In this document: positions 15,086 to 21,786 of the stretch, piece by piece
Layout of the letters: every line of letters starts with the position of its first letter
Numbering within the stretch: the first letter of the stretch is position 1
Source: DASSKW01 sp035690065
Lineage (GTDB): Bacteria > Pseudomonadota > Gammaproteobacteria > Natronospirales > REEB76
Reading direction: 5' to 3'
DNA length: 21,786 bases
Assembly: GCA_035690065.1 (NCBI GenBank)
Contig: DASSKW010000121.1
Location: forward strand, 1 to 21,786
Notes under the pieces: model-generated
Told to the model about the DNA's origin: nothing
Database searches by the model: none
Seen by the model: only the letters and a program-made list of their open reading frames with translations
Translations under genes and position numbers: made by a program

Positions 15086-15139
15086 CAGGCAGATTTTTGC
15101 TCCTGCAAAATCTGCACTTCCGCCTTCCGTGGCGGTCGG
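15086..15139 (+). repeat. Double-hairpin palindromic element, left copy
   Basis: A 54-base unit made of two hairpins: GCAGATTTTTGC / GCAAAATCTGC around TCCT (one unpaired T), then CCGCC / GGCGG. The reverse complement of the unit occurs at 15598-15651 with two mismatches by eye, both in the second hairpin. It resembles REP or MITE-type elements in form. I cannot match it to a named family. Confidence 0.7.
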
Positions 15140-15206
15140 GCCGAGCTGGCGAGCATCACAGGGATGTGTCCGTGTCGTTGCGGTCTGTTGCAGTCAACGT
15201 TTTTAT

Positions 15207-15269
<63 letters not shown>

Positions 15270-15282
<13 letters not shown>

Positions 15283-15433
15283 GTTAATTCAAGTAACTTC
15301 AAAATACGCTGGCTAACCGGTTACCCGATTCTCTACAGACGGAATCGAACAGCATTTTAATCGGTGGTTCGCACGGCAGGCTCTACTTTCCTGTTCCGCC
15401 TGCCTTTCCAGGGCAGTCTTCCTGACTGCCCGT
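15270..15433 (+). repeat. Tandem direct repeat, copy A (starts in the tRNA-Phe 3' end)
   Basis: Bases 15270-15388 recur at 15479-15597 with one mismatch seen (GACG/GACA near 15341). Bases 15390-15433 recur exactly at 15648-15691. Copy A begins with the last 13 bases of tRNA-Phe (CCCCTGGCCACCA) and ends after the hairpin GGGCAGTC-TTCCT-GACTGCCC (15411-15431). Between the two matching blocks copy A has a single T where copy B has 50 bases. Confidence 0.85.
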
Positions 15434-15440
15434 TCGCCGG

Positions 15441-15459
15441 CGCGAAGCAGTGCTTCGCG
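15441..15459. repeat. Perfect palindrome between the tandem repeats
   Basis: CGCGAAGCA (15441-15449) and TGCTTCGCG (15451-15459) are perfect inverted arms around a single G, able to form a short hairpin. There is no T tract, so it is unlikely to be a terminator. Confidence 0.5.
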
Positions 15460-15478
15460 TAAATCCCCGGCTCACCCA

Positions 15479-15691
15479 CCCCTGGCCACCAGTTAATTCA
15501 AGTAACTTCAAAATACGCTGGCTAACCGGTTACCCGATTCTCTACAGACAGAATCGAACAGCATTTTAATCGGTGGTTCGCACGGCAGGCTCTACTTCCG
15601 ACCGCCATGGATGGCGGAAGTGCAGATTTTGCAGGAGCAAAAATCTGCCTGTTCCGCCTGCCTTTCCAGGGCAGTCTTCCTGACTGCCCGT
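15479..15691 (+). repeat. Tandem direct repeat, copy B, with tRNA-Phe 3' fragment and an inserted element
   Basis: This copy starts with the same last 13 bases of tRNA-Phe (15479-15491), but no tRNA body precedes it. It matches copy A at an offset of 209 bases to 15597, is interrupted by the palindromic element, and resumes at 15648. The hairpin GGGCAGTC-TTCCT-GACTGCCC is repeated at 15669-15689. Sequence diverges from copy A after 15691. Confidence 0.85.
15598..15651 (-). repeat. Double-hairpin palindromic element, right copy (inverted)
   Basis: This is the reverse complement of the unit at 15086-15139 with two mismatches, containing CCGCCATGGATGGCGG and the GCAGATTTT.../...AAAATCTGC hairpin. 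It interrupts the tandem repeat: copy A reads CTACTT-T-CCTG, while here CTACTT and CCTG are separated by 50 bases. That gives approximate borders of 15598 and 15647. No open reading frame lies inside. Confidence 0.75.
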
Positions 15692-15743
15692 CTCGAAGTA
15701 TCGCGCTGTCAGCCTCCCTGGATCACAAACTGCAAAGCTGCGT

Positions 15744-15760
15744 ATTGCCTCGCAGGCAAT
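15744..15760. repeat. Short perfect hairpin downstream of the nitric oxide reductase gene
   Basis: ATTGCCT (15744-15750) and AGGCAAT (15754-15760) form a 7-bp stem with a CGC loop, 35 bases beyond the stop of the minus-strand gene. With no T tract it is a weak terminator candidate; it could also be another member of the palindrome cluster around tRNA-Phe. Confidence 0.4.
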
Positions 15761-15794
15761 TCGTGACTCGCGCTGGCCTTGTCAGCAGCCGGAT

Positions 15795-18098
15795 TTATTC
15801 AACAAACCCGGCAACCATCTTGGTACGCCGCATGCCGAAATAGCCTTTGAACGCGGCGATGACGAGCGGAATGGCACCGAAGATGATGAAGACCAGGTCG
15901 CCCGGTAGACGCATCCACTCGATGAAGTGCGAACGCGGGCTGCCGATGTATTCGATGCTGCGCGCATGCCAATAGCCATGCTGCACCACATCCCACACCT
16001 GCAAGATACCCGCGGGGAACAGACTCAGGACCACCATCATGGCCAGACCGATGTTGGTGCCCCAGAACGCTACCTTGACGTAGCGCTCGATGCCCAGCCA
16101 CTGCGTATCATCGTTACTCTGCCGCAGTACAAACACCATCAGTGCAATCGCCAGCATGCCGAATACACCCATCATGGCCGCGTGCCCGTGGTTGGGGGTC
16201 AGGAGTGTGCCCACTTCGTAATAGCTCACGATAGGCAGATTGATGAGAAAACCGAACATGCCAGCACCGACAAAGTTCCAGAACCCGACCGCCATCAGGA
16301 AATAGAACGTCCATTTGTGCGGCACAGCGACTGGCTTGCCTGCTGCACCCTGTTTGCCGTGAGTGGTCCTGACGAAATCCCATGCGTCGAGCGTCAGCAA
16401 GGTCAACGGCACCACTTCCAGCACCGAGAACAATGCCGACAGCGCCATGTTGAAATTGGTCTGGCCGGTGAAATACCAGTGGTGACCAGTGCCGATCAGA
16501 CCGCCCAGGAAGTACAGGATTGCATCGAGGTAGATCACGCGCAATGCAGTGTTGCGTCCGGTCAGACCAAGCTGATAGAAGGTCAGCGCGACCACCGTGG
16601 TGGCAAAGAATTCAAAGAACCCTTCCACCCACAGATGGATGATCCAGAACCGCCACGTGTCCACTACGGTGTAGTTAGTCTTTGCGCCGTAGAACAACGC
16701 CGGCAGATAGAACACCGGGATCGCCACCGCCGCCAACAGGAATACTGTCGCCAGTGGTCGTGCCTGTGCATTGGCAACGGCACGCGGCCGCGCTGTCCAG
16801 TACAGCAAGGCGAACCAGACCAGCAAGCCGATCACCAGCAGGTATTGCCAGATGCGGCCCAACTCCAGATATTCCCAACCCTGGTCACCGAGCCAGAACC
16901 ACCACTTGCCGAGCAGTTGCAACATGCCTGCCCATTCGCCCAGCAGGCTGCCGCCGATCACGGCCACGAATGCGACAAACAACAGATGCGCCCACACCGC
17001 CAGGCCCCGCGGTTCATCGCGGCGCAAACTGCGACCAAGAAATAATGCCGCGGCGACGTACGAGGTGGCGATCCACATGATGGCACTTTGCAGGTGCCAG
17101 GTACGCATCAGGTTGCTGGGGAAGATGTTTTCCAGCTGGAATCCATAGAAACTGCCAGGATCGGCGCGGTAGTGTGCGGTGGCGCCCCCGACCAGGGTCT
17201 GGAACAGGAACACCAGTGCCACGATGATGAAGAATTTGACCAGCGCACGCTGTCCTTCACTGGCTTCACCAGGATGGATGTGAGGATGTTGCTCGTGGCC
17301 GCGACTGATCCAGCCCAGATAGTCGAACTTGCCGAACATCAGCAGCACGGTGGCGATGCCGGCCAGCAATACCAGCAAGCTCAGGGCACTCCACAACAGC
17401 GCGCCCGGAATCGCGAGGTTGCCTACACTTGAATCGTACGGGAAGTTGTTGGTGTAAGAATAATTCTCGCCCGGCCGATTGGCGACCGAGGCCCACGCCG
17501 CCCAGGTGACGAAAGCAGTGAACTGGCGCAATTCGGCCGGATCACTGATCAGGTCCGGTTTGAGTCCACCGTTAGTGGTGGGATTTTTGAAATAGTCGGT
17601 CCAGAAACCGATCTGTTGCTGCCATGCCGTGGTTTCTGCAGGTGTCAGCGTCAGGGTACCGTTGGTGGCGTCATAGCGATTGGTTTTCAGGACTATTGCG
17701 ACCTCGGCGTGCAGCGCAGCTTGTTGCATGGCATCGAGTTCTGCCATCGGCTTGCCGAAATTCTGTTGTGCCAGCACCGCGCCGGTATCCTGGCCTATCA
17801 GATGCAACGCTTCGGCGGAATAATCCGGGCCGAGGTAGGCGCCGTGACCCCAGATGCTGCCGTTATCCATCAGGCCGTACTTCAGGAACACCGTCTGGCC
17901 GTCGCGAATTTCGGCACCGGTGAACAGCGTCGTACCCTGCGCATCGACTACCGTTTCCGGAATCGGCGGTGCGTTGCGGTAGGCCAGCGCGGTGATGAGG
18001 ATCAGGACTGCGAACCCGAACACCATCACGATCAGGACGGTGCGGAGCCACCAGGGTGAAAGTTTGGAATCGTCAGAGGAATCAACGCTATTCGACAT
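15795..18098 (-). CDS. norB: Quinol-dependent nitric oxide reductase (qNor)
   Basis: A 767-residue single-subunit nitric oxide reductase. The N-terminal part has one membrane segment (about 17-40) and a long periplasmic domain replacing NorC, with the sequence DGQTVFLKYGLMDNGSIWGHGAYLGPDY typical of qNor and lacking a CxxCH haem c site. The C-terminal NorB-like catalytic domain has at least a dozen membrane segments. It carries the histidines for haem b, haem b3 and FeB (MRTWHLQSA, WIIHLWVEG, GTGHHWYF, NHGHAAMMG) and the conserved glutamates in HLWVEGFFEF. It reduces two NO to N2O with electrons from quinol, in denitrification or NO detoxification. The name norZ is also used. An FNR/Dnr-type box with a matching -10 lies upstream. 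No other denitrification gene is in the window, so detoxification is plausible. Confidence 0.96.
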   Translation of the reverse strand: MSNSVDSSDDSKLSPWWLRTVLIVMVFGFAVLILITALAYRNAPPIPETVVDAQGTTLFTGAEIRDGQTVFLKYGLMDNGSIWGHGAYLGPDYSAEALHLIGQDTGAVLAQQNFGKPMAELDAMQQAALHAEVAIVLKTNRYDATNGTLTLTPAETTAWQQQIGFWTDYFKNPTTNGGLKPDLISDPAELRQFTAFVTWAAWASVANRPGENYSYTNNFPYDSSVGNLAIPGALLWSALSLLVLLAGIATVLLMFGKFDYLGWISRGHEQHPHIHPGEASEGQRALVKFFIIVALVFLFQTLVGGATAHYRADPGSFYGFQLENIFPSNLMRTWHLQSAIMWIATSYVAAALFLGRSLRRDEPRGLAVWAHLLFVAFVAVIGGSLLGEWAGMLQLLGKWWFWLGDQGWEYLELGRIWQYLLVIGLLVWFALLYWTARPRAVANAQARPLATVFLLAAVAIPVFYLPALFYGAKTNYTVVDTWRFWIIHLWVEGFFEFFATTVVALTFYQLGLTGRNTALRVIYLDAILYFLGGLIGTGHHWYFTGQTNFNMALSALFSVLEVVPLTLLTLDAWDFVRTTHGKQGAAGKPVAVPHKWTFYFLMAVGFWNFVGAGMFGFLINLPIVSYYEVGTLLTPNHGHAAMMGVFGMLAIALMVFVLRQSNDDTQWLGIERYVKVAFWGTNIGLAMMVVLSLFPAGILQVWDVVQHGYWHARSIEYIGSPRSHFIEWMRLPGDLVFIIFGAIPLVIAAFKGYFGMRRTKMVAGFVE

Positions 18099-18195
18099 GT
18101 CTGCGTACTCCCAACAGGCGTGTTACAGGTCCCGGCCGTATTATCCGCACCAAGGCCGCATTCTATAACTCTACCGGGCGATAGCTTCAAACTCA

Positions 18196-18209
18196 TTGAT
18201 CTATATCAA
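18196..18209 (-). promoter_or_regulatory. FNR/Dnr-type box of the nitric oxide reductase promoter
   Basis: TTGAT-CTAT-ATCAA is a perfect inverted repeat fitting the FNR/ANR/Dnr consensus TTGAT-N4-ATCAA. On the minus strand the hexamer TAGAGT (18173-18168) lies where a class II activated promoter places its -10 (site centre about 41.5 bases before a start near 18161). The reductase start codon is about 63 bases further. Activation under low oxygen or by NO through an FNR, ANR, Dnr or NnrR-type protein is expected. Confidence 0.78.
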
Positions 18210-18302
18210 CGATGAACTACCGTAAATATGGCACTGGACGGAGTAATCCTGTCCGTCACCTGGATCTAATGCTGTGGCTGTACCGGCATGACGCCTGATT
18301 GC

Positions 18303-19496
18303 TCAAAGCCCGTCGCACTCGAACTCGACCTTCGGCAAGACCTCGGCTTCGTAATCGACATCCTGCCGCTCGAAACCGAACAGACGCAGGAAATCCTGTT
18401 TGTATTTTGCGTAGTCGGTAAGCTCGAAAAGATTCCCGTCAGTCACCCGTGGCCATAAGGCCTTGCAGGCTTGCTGCACATCAGCCCGCAGCTCCAGGTC
18501 ATCGAGTCGGATATGCCCGTGTTCATCCAGAGCCGGCGGCTGATGGTCCACGCGATACAGGAAATCCCGGAACAGGCGGTTCTGCTGTTCGATCGCGCCT
18601 TCATGCAACCCCTTCTCTTCCATGACCTTGTATACCAGCGACACATACAGCGGGATGACGGGGATAGCGGCGCTCGCCTGCGTGACGACGGATTTCATCA
18701 CTGCCACGCGCGCGTCGATGCCCTGCTCGCGCAACGCTGCGGCTGTCGCATCGAGATGCTGCTTGGCACGGCCGATGGTGCCATGCCAATAGATCGGCCA
18801 GGTGACTTCGGGTCCGACGTAACTGAAGGCGATGGTCCTGGCGTCATCGGCAAGCACACCGGCAGCGCGCAAGGTATCGATCCAGAGTGCCCAATCCTCG
18901 CCGCCCATGACCTTGACGGTATCGTTGATCTCCTGCTCAGTGGCTGGTTCGACGCTGACGTCTATCAGCGCGTCCCTGTCAGTATCGATGGTCTTGCCGG
19001 TAAATGGCGCACCGATCGGTTTCAGTGCGGTGTGCACCAGTTCGCCACTGTCCGGCAACCGGCGCGCCGGCGCGGCCAGCGAATAGATCACCAGATCCAC
19101 CGACCCGCCCATCTCCTGTTTGATGAGCTCGATCACGCGGGTGCGGGCCGCTCCGGAAAATGCATCGCCGTTGATAGACCAACTCTGCAACCCGGCCTGT
19201 TTCGTAAATTTGTCGAATGCGGCCGAGTTGTACCAGCCTGCGGTGCCTGACTTGGTGTCCTTGCCCGGTTTTTCGAAGAACACTCCGAGTGTCGCGGCGC
19301 CAAACCCGAACGCAGCCGTGATCCTGGCTGCCAGTCCGTAACCGGTGGAAGCACCGATCACCAGCACCCGTCGCGGACCATCGTTGCGCCTGCCGAGCTT
19401 TTCGGTGAATTCACGCTGCTCGCGCACGTTCTGCTCACATCCGACCGGATGCGCTGTGGTACAGATGAAGCCCCAGACTTTGGGTTTGATGATCAT
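18303..19496 (-). CDS. fabV: Trans-2-enoyl-ACP/CoA reductase FabV
   Basis: A 397-residue protein of the usual FabV length. It begins MIIKPKVWGFICTTAHPVGC, has the NAD(P)-binding GASTGYG (48-54) and SGTAGWYNSAAF, and keeps the catalytic Y-x8-K pair (Tyr236, Lys245, in YWHGTIGRAK). It performs the last reduction of each fatty acid elongation cycle, with NADH or NADPH, in the cytoplasm. FabV enzymes are generally insensitive to triclosan. ATG 19496 with GGAG about 9 bases upstream matches the conserved N-terminus, so the longer frame to 19598 is rejected. The stop lies about 94 bases before the FNR box of the reductase gene. Whether it is the only enoyl reductase of this organism cannot be told here. 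Confidence 0.95.
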   Translation of the reverse strand: MIIKPKVWGFICTTAHPVGCEQNVREQREFTEKLGRRNDGPRRVLVIGASTGYGLAARITAAFGFGAATLGVFFEKPGKDTKSGTAGWYNSAAFDKFTKQAGLQSWSINGDAFSGAARTRVIELIKQEMGGSVDLVIYSLAAPARRLPDSGELVHTALKPIGAPFTGKTIDTDRDALIDVSVEPATEQEINDTVKVMGGEDWALWIDTLRAAGVLADDARTIAFSYVGPEVTWPIYWHGTIGRAKQHLDATAAALREQGIDARVAVMKSVVTQASAAIPVIPLYVSLVYKVMEEKGLHEGAIEQQNRLFRDFLYRVDHQPPALDEHGHIRLDDLELRADVQQACKALWPRVTDGNLFELTDYAKYKQDFLRLFGFERQDVDYEAEVLPKVEFECDGL

Positions 19497-19587
19497 GCGC
19501 GCAAGACTCCAATGCGATGGAGCAATTCTACCCGAGACGCCCCGTCTGTCCGCCGCCAGGATACCGGTTCTGACCGCTGGTAAATGC

Positions 19588-19616
19588 CTTACAATCACCC
19601 GCCGTAATCATTCCAA
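19588..19616 (-). promoter_or_regulatory. Predicted fabV promoter
   Basis: On the minus strand TTGGAA (19616-19611, 4 of 6) and TGTAAG (19593-19588, 4 of 6) are 17 bases apart, giving a start near 19581 and a leader of about 85 bases before ATG 19496. The match is moderate. Confidence 0.35.
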
Positions 19617-19693
19617 ATGAAAAATGACATGGGGATATCCATCGGTGCGCGGACTTCCGCCCACCGACCTTGTGAGCAGGATCCAGTTCGATC

Positions 19694-20386
19694 ATGACTG
19701 AACATGAACAAACCACAGGCTGGTGGCAGCAGGCGGTAACCCGCTTCAAATCGCATTGGCTGCTCAAGATGCTCGGCACCACTGCGTCCATCACGGCATT
19801 CATGTGCGTGTATTTCTGGTTACTCAGACATCCTGCGTATCCGGTCACCATCATGCCTTTGACTTCAGTCGACCGCATGATCGGTTTCACGGCATGGAGT
19901 CTGATACCGTACGCCACCTTGTGGCTATATATATCGCTGGTTCCGGCCCTGCTCAACCTGGAGTGGCGTGAACTGGCACCGTACCTCAGTGCCGTCAGCC
20001 TGCTGAGTCTGACCGGTTTCGTGATCTTCTTCTTCTGGCCCACCGCCATCCCCAAACCGGACATCGACTGGACTCAACATCCTTCCATCGAGTTTCTGAA
20101 ATCGGTGGACACTTCGGGCAACGCCTGCCCGTCCCTGCACGTGGCGTTCGCGGTGCTGACTGCACTATGGCTGCACCGGTTGCTGAGACGGATGAATGCG
20201 CCTGCACTAGTGCACATACTGAATGTCTGCTGGTGCGTATTAATCGCCTGGTCCACCCTCGCCACCAAACAACATGTGCTGCTCGATCTCAAGGCCGGTG
20301 CAATTCTGGGACTGGCAATAGCGGTATTGCACCTGTATGTACTGCCCAGATTGCGCAGTCTGCAGCAGGCGCCGGAATCGGGTTGA
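19694..20386 (+). CDS. PAP2-superfamily membrane phosphatase/transferase
   Basis: A 230-residue protein with about six membrane segments. The PAP2 motifs seen are SGNACPSLHVAF (motif 2, PSxH with its histidine) and STLATKQHVLLD (motif 3, the HxxxD histidine and aspartate). The arginine normally following the serine of motif 3 is Thr, and a canonical KxxxxxxRP motif 1 is not evident. This fits the more divergent inositol-phosphotransferase-like PAP2 branch. The substrate is probably a lipid phosphate such as undecaprenyl or phosphatidyl-type molecules; this cannot be fixed from sequence. The start ATG has only a distant AGGA. It lies 146 bases upstream of the chain-length factor gene, which seems to have its own promoter. 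Confidence 0.85.
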   Translation: MTEHEQTTGWWQQAVTRFKSHWLLKMLGTTASITAFMCVYFWLLRHPAYPVTIMPLTSVDRMIGFTAWSLIPYATLWLYISLVPALLNLEWRELAPYLSAVSLLSLTGFVIFFFWPTAIPKPDIDWTQHPSIEFLKSVDTSGNACPSLHVAFAVLTALWLHRLLRRMNAPALVHILNVCWCVLIAWSTLATKQHVLLDLKAGAILGLAIAVLHLYVLPRLRSLQQAPESG

Positions 20387-20442
20387 AGACCGGGCAGACG
20401 ACACAACACCCTGAATAAACTACTGAAAACAGGCATTATGTC

Positions 20443-20472
20443 TTGCGATAGACAAAATGCGGCCATTAAAAT
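20443..20472 (+). promoter_or_regulatory. Predicted promoter of the chain-length-factor operon
   Basis: TTGCGA (20443-20448, 4 of 6) and TAAAAT (20467-20472, 5 of 6) are 18 bases apart, predicting a start near 20479 and a 54-base leader to the TTG at 20533. It would drive the gene run that continues past the window. Confidence 0.45.
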
Positions 20473-20532
20473 GCTGCGTTGGATTGCCCGTACAATGGCG
20501 GCGGGCAGACATCGTGAAGACGGGGGCTGGAA

Positions 20533-21294
20533 TTGATAAATACCCAAATAACTCCGGTCCAATCATCTGATTATACTGGGTTTTTTGGAATCTCCCGTTG
20601 GCGGGCATGGGCTCCGGGAATCAAGGATCCGACGCAATGGCGTGCCTGGATCGATGGCCGGCAAGCGCCTGTGCCGGACGACCAGCCGGATGTGAGCTAT
20701 CTGCCAAGCCTGTTGCGCCGCCGACTCGACCGGCCAGGCCGCATGGCACTGCACACGGCCTGGCCATGTGCAGAAGGGCTGGATTCAGTCCAACTGGTAT
20801 TTGCTTCCAGACATGGGGCTTTGCACCGGACCGTAGGCATGCTGACCGCGTTGACACAGGATGAGATGTTGTCGCCGTCCGTGTTCAGTCTGGCGGTACA
20901 CAACAGTACCGCCGGCCTGTTTTCGATCGCACGCGGTGACCGCGGCGCTGCCACGGCGATGGCTGCCGGGCTCGACACCCTGGCCTTGAGCATCCTGGAA
21001 GGAGCAAACATGATCGCGGAAGGTGCTCCCAACGTGCTGGTGACTTACACGGACGACCTCGCGCCGGTACCTTATCAAGGGCATATCGCGGACCCGGCCA
21101 CCTTGCCCTTCGCGGTCTCGCTCTTGCTCACCCCGGCGGCCGACGACACCCCACGCTACCGGATGGGCCGCGATACCGGCCCGACGGAACAGGCCCCGGA
21201 AGCTGCCTTGATGCAATTTTTGCTGGAAGATACGGCGCAGACTGTGCTGGGCGCGGCCCAGAACTGGCGACTGGAGCGGGTTCATGCTGGCTAA
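20533..21294 (+). CDS. Beta-ketoacyl synthase-like chain-length factor, aryl polyene type
   Basis: A 253-residue protein of the short ketosynthase-N-terminal-like family found at the head of aryl polyene clusters. The opening FFGISRWRAWAPGI and the core VFASRHGALHRTVGML and LAVHNSTAGLFSIARGD are recognisable. The position of the ketosynthase active-site cysteine is in VHNSTAG, so it has no nucleophile and cannot condense by itself. Such subunits pair with an active ketosynthase and set chain length. The start is a TTG at 20533 behind GGGGGCTGG; the next in-frame Met would remove conserved sequence. Its last 11 bases overlap the acyltransferase gene, so translation is coupled. I base the family on recalled features, not a search. 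Confidence 0.88.
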   Translation: MINTQITPVQSSDYTGFFGISRWRAWAPGIKDPTQWRAWIDGRQAPVPDDQPDVSYLPSLLRRRLDRPGRMALHTAWPCAEGLDSVQLVFASRHGALHRTVGMLTALTQDEMLSPSVFSLAVHNSTAGLFSIARGDRGAATAMAAGLDTLALSILEGANMIAEGAPNVLVTYTDDLAPVPYQGHIADPATLPFAVSLLLTPAADDTPRYRMGRDTGPTEQAPEAALMQFLLEDTAQTVLGAAQNWRLERVHAG

Positions 21295-21786
21295 GCTGTT
21301 TCGAGTATGGCGTGCGCTGGGTACCGGCTTCTGCTTCCTGGTTTACGGGGCACTGAGCCTGATCTTCAGCCTGACGGTACTGCCGATACTAATCCTGTGG
21401 CCGGGCGACGCGGCGGCGCGGGAACGGCGTATCCGGACTTTGGTGAGCTGGTCATTCCGGGCCCTGCTGGCGGCCATCGCCGGCCTCGGTCTGGGTCGCG
21501 TCAAAATCGAAGGCCGCGAGTGGCTGGCCCAGGCAGAAGGCAAATTGATCGTCGCGACTCACCCCATGTATCTGGATGTGGTAGCGCTGCTGGGCTTGCT
21601 GCCGTTCGCGGATTGCGTGGTCAAAAGCACCATGCTCAAGAACCCGTTCTATCGCCGTTTCGCCAAAGCGGCCGGCTATATCAGCAACGGCGATTCCGCC
21701 GCCCTGATGAACCTCTGCATAAACTCGCTGCAACATGGTCGCAGCCTGATCCTGTTTCCCGAGGGCACCCGTTCTGTGCCCGGCGA
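21284..21786 (+). CDS. Lysophospholipid (1-acylglycerol-3-phosphate) acyltransferase, 3' end cut by window
   Basis: The first 167 residues of a PlsC-type acyltransferase. It has an N-terminal membrane stretch (about 12-40), the HX4D catalytic motif as THPMYLD (His93, Asp98), and FPEGTRS near residue 160, which binds the glycerol phosphate or acceptor. It would acylate an acceptor at the inner membrane. In aryl polyene clusters the gene next to the chain-length factor is of this kind and is thought to attach the polyene to its lipid anchor. ATG 21284 lies inside the upstream gene, and the overlap of 11 bases shows coupling. The frame is open at 21786 and continues beyond. Confidence 0.93.
   Translation, partial: MLAKLFRVWRALGTGFCFLVYGALSLIFSLTVLPILILWPGDAAARERRIRTLVSWSFRALLAAIAGLGLGRVKIEGREWLAQAEGKLIVATHPMYLDVVALLGLLPFADCVVKSTMLKNPFYRRFAKAAGYISNGDSAALMNLCINSLQHGRSLILFPEGTRSVPG

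Noticed and set aside
15607..15843. A 78-codon plus-strand frame starting inside the palindromic element
   Set aside because: It crosses the repeat copy and overlaps the end of the nitric oxide reductase gene, with no family resemblance or start signal.
15927..17045. A 372-codon plus-strand frame opposite the nitric oxide reductase gene
   Set aside because: It is antisense to a complete, highly conserved enzyme and rich in His and Gln, as expected for a shadow frame.

Overview
The window looks like ordinary chromosome from a moderately GC-rich Gram-negative bacterium, most likely a gammaproteobacterium. It carries outer-membrane and lipoprotein genes, a FabV enoyl reductase, a quinol-type nitric oxide reductase behind an FNR/Dnr-type box, a perfect CRP-type site and aryl-polyene-type synthase genes. 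I could not place it to genus. I found no insertion sequence, prophage or CRISPR array.

Layout. 1-2055: a pirin-family gene and a membrane-anchored SRPBCC/GyrI-like gene, probably one operon. 2072-2953: an unrecognised 155-residue protein on the minus strand with its own promoter, and upstream of it a candidate ~160-nt small RNA ending in a textbook terminator. 2954-3451: an Lrp/AsnC regulator. 3510-7160: two divergent membrane-bound c-di-GMP genes, a diguanylate cyclase and a GGDEF-EAL protein, with a perfect TGTGA-N6-TCACA site between them. 7227-9381: a DedA membrane protein, a lipoprotein with a strong terminator, and a membrane protein of unknown function. 9385-10602 (minus): a small secreted lysozyme-like protein and a secreted PLD-type nuclease. 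10728-14049 (minus): phosphopantetheinyl transferase, polysaccharide deacetylase, acyl carrier protein and ketosynthase, a likely operon. 14101-14946: an outer-membrane MipA/OmpV protein.

14947-15794 is the most unusual stretch. An intact tRNA-Phe gene sits among partial copies of itself: a 5' fragment next to a good stable-RNA-type promoter, and a 3' fragment inside a tandem repeat. Two inverted copies of a ~54-bp double-hairpin element flank it, with several unrelated perfect hairpins. The two arms of the tandem repeat differ by the presence or absence of one element copy, so the sequence itself records an insertion or deletion.

15795-19496 (minus): quinol-dependent nitric oxide reductase, with FNR-type box and -10 element spaced as in a class II promoter, and fabV. 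19694-20386: a PAP2-type phosphatase. 20533-21786: a ketosynthase-like chain-length factor overlapping a lysophospholipid acyltransferase cut by the window end. This is the usual first gene pair of aryl polyene clusters. With the ACP, ketosynthase and phosphopantetheinyl transferase on the other side of the nitric oxide reductase, it suggests an aryl-polyene-type (xanthomonadin-like) pathway divided between two loci, the rest of which would lie to the right.
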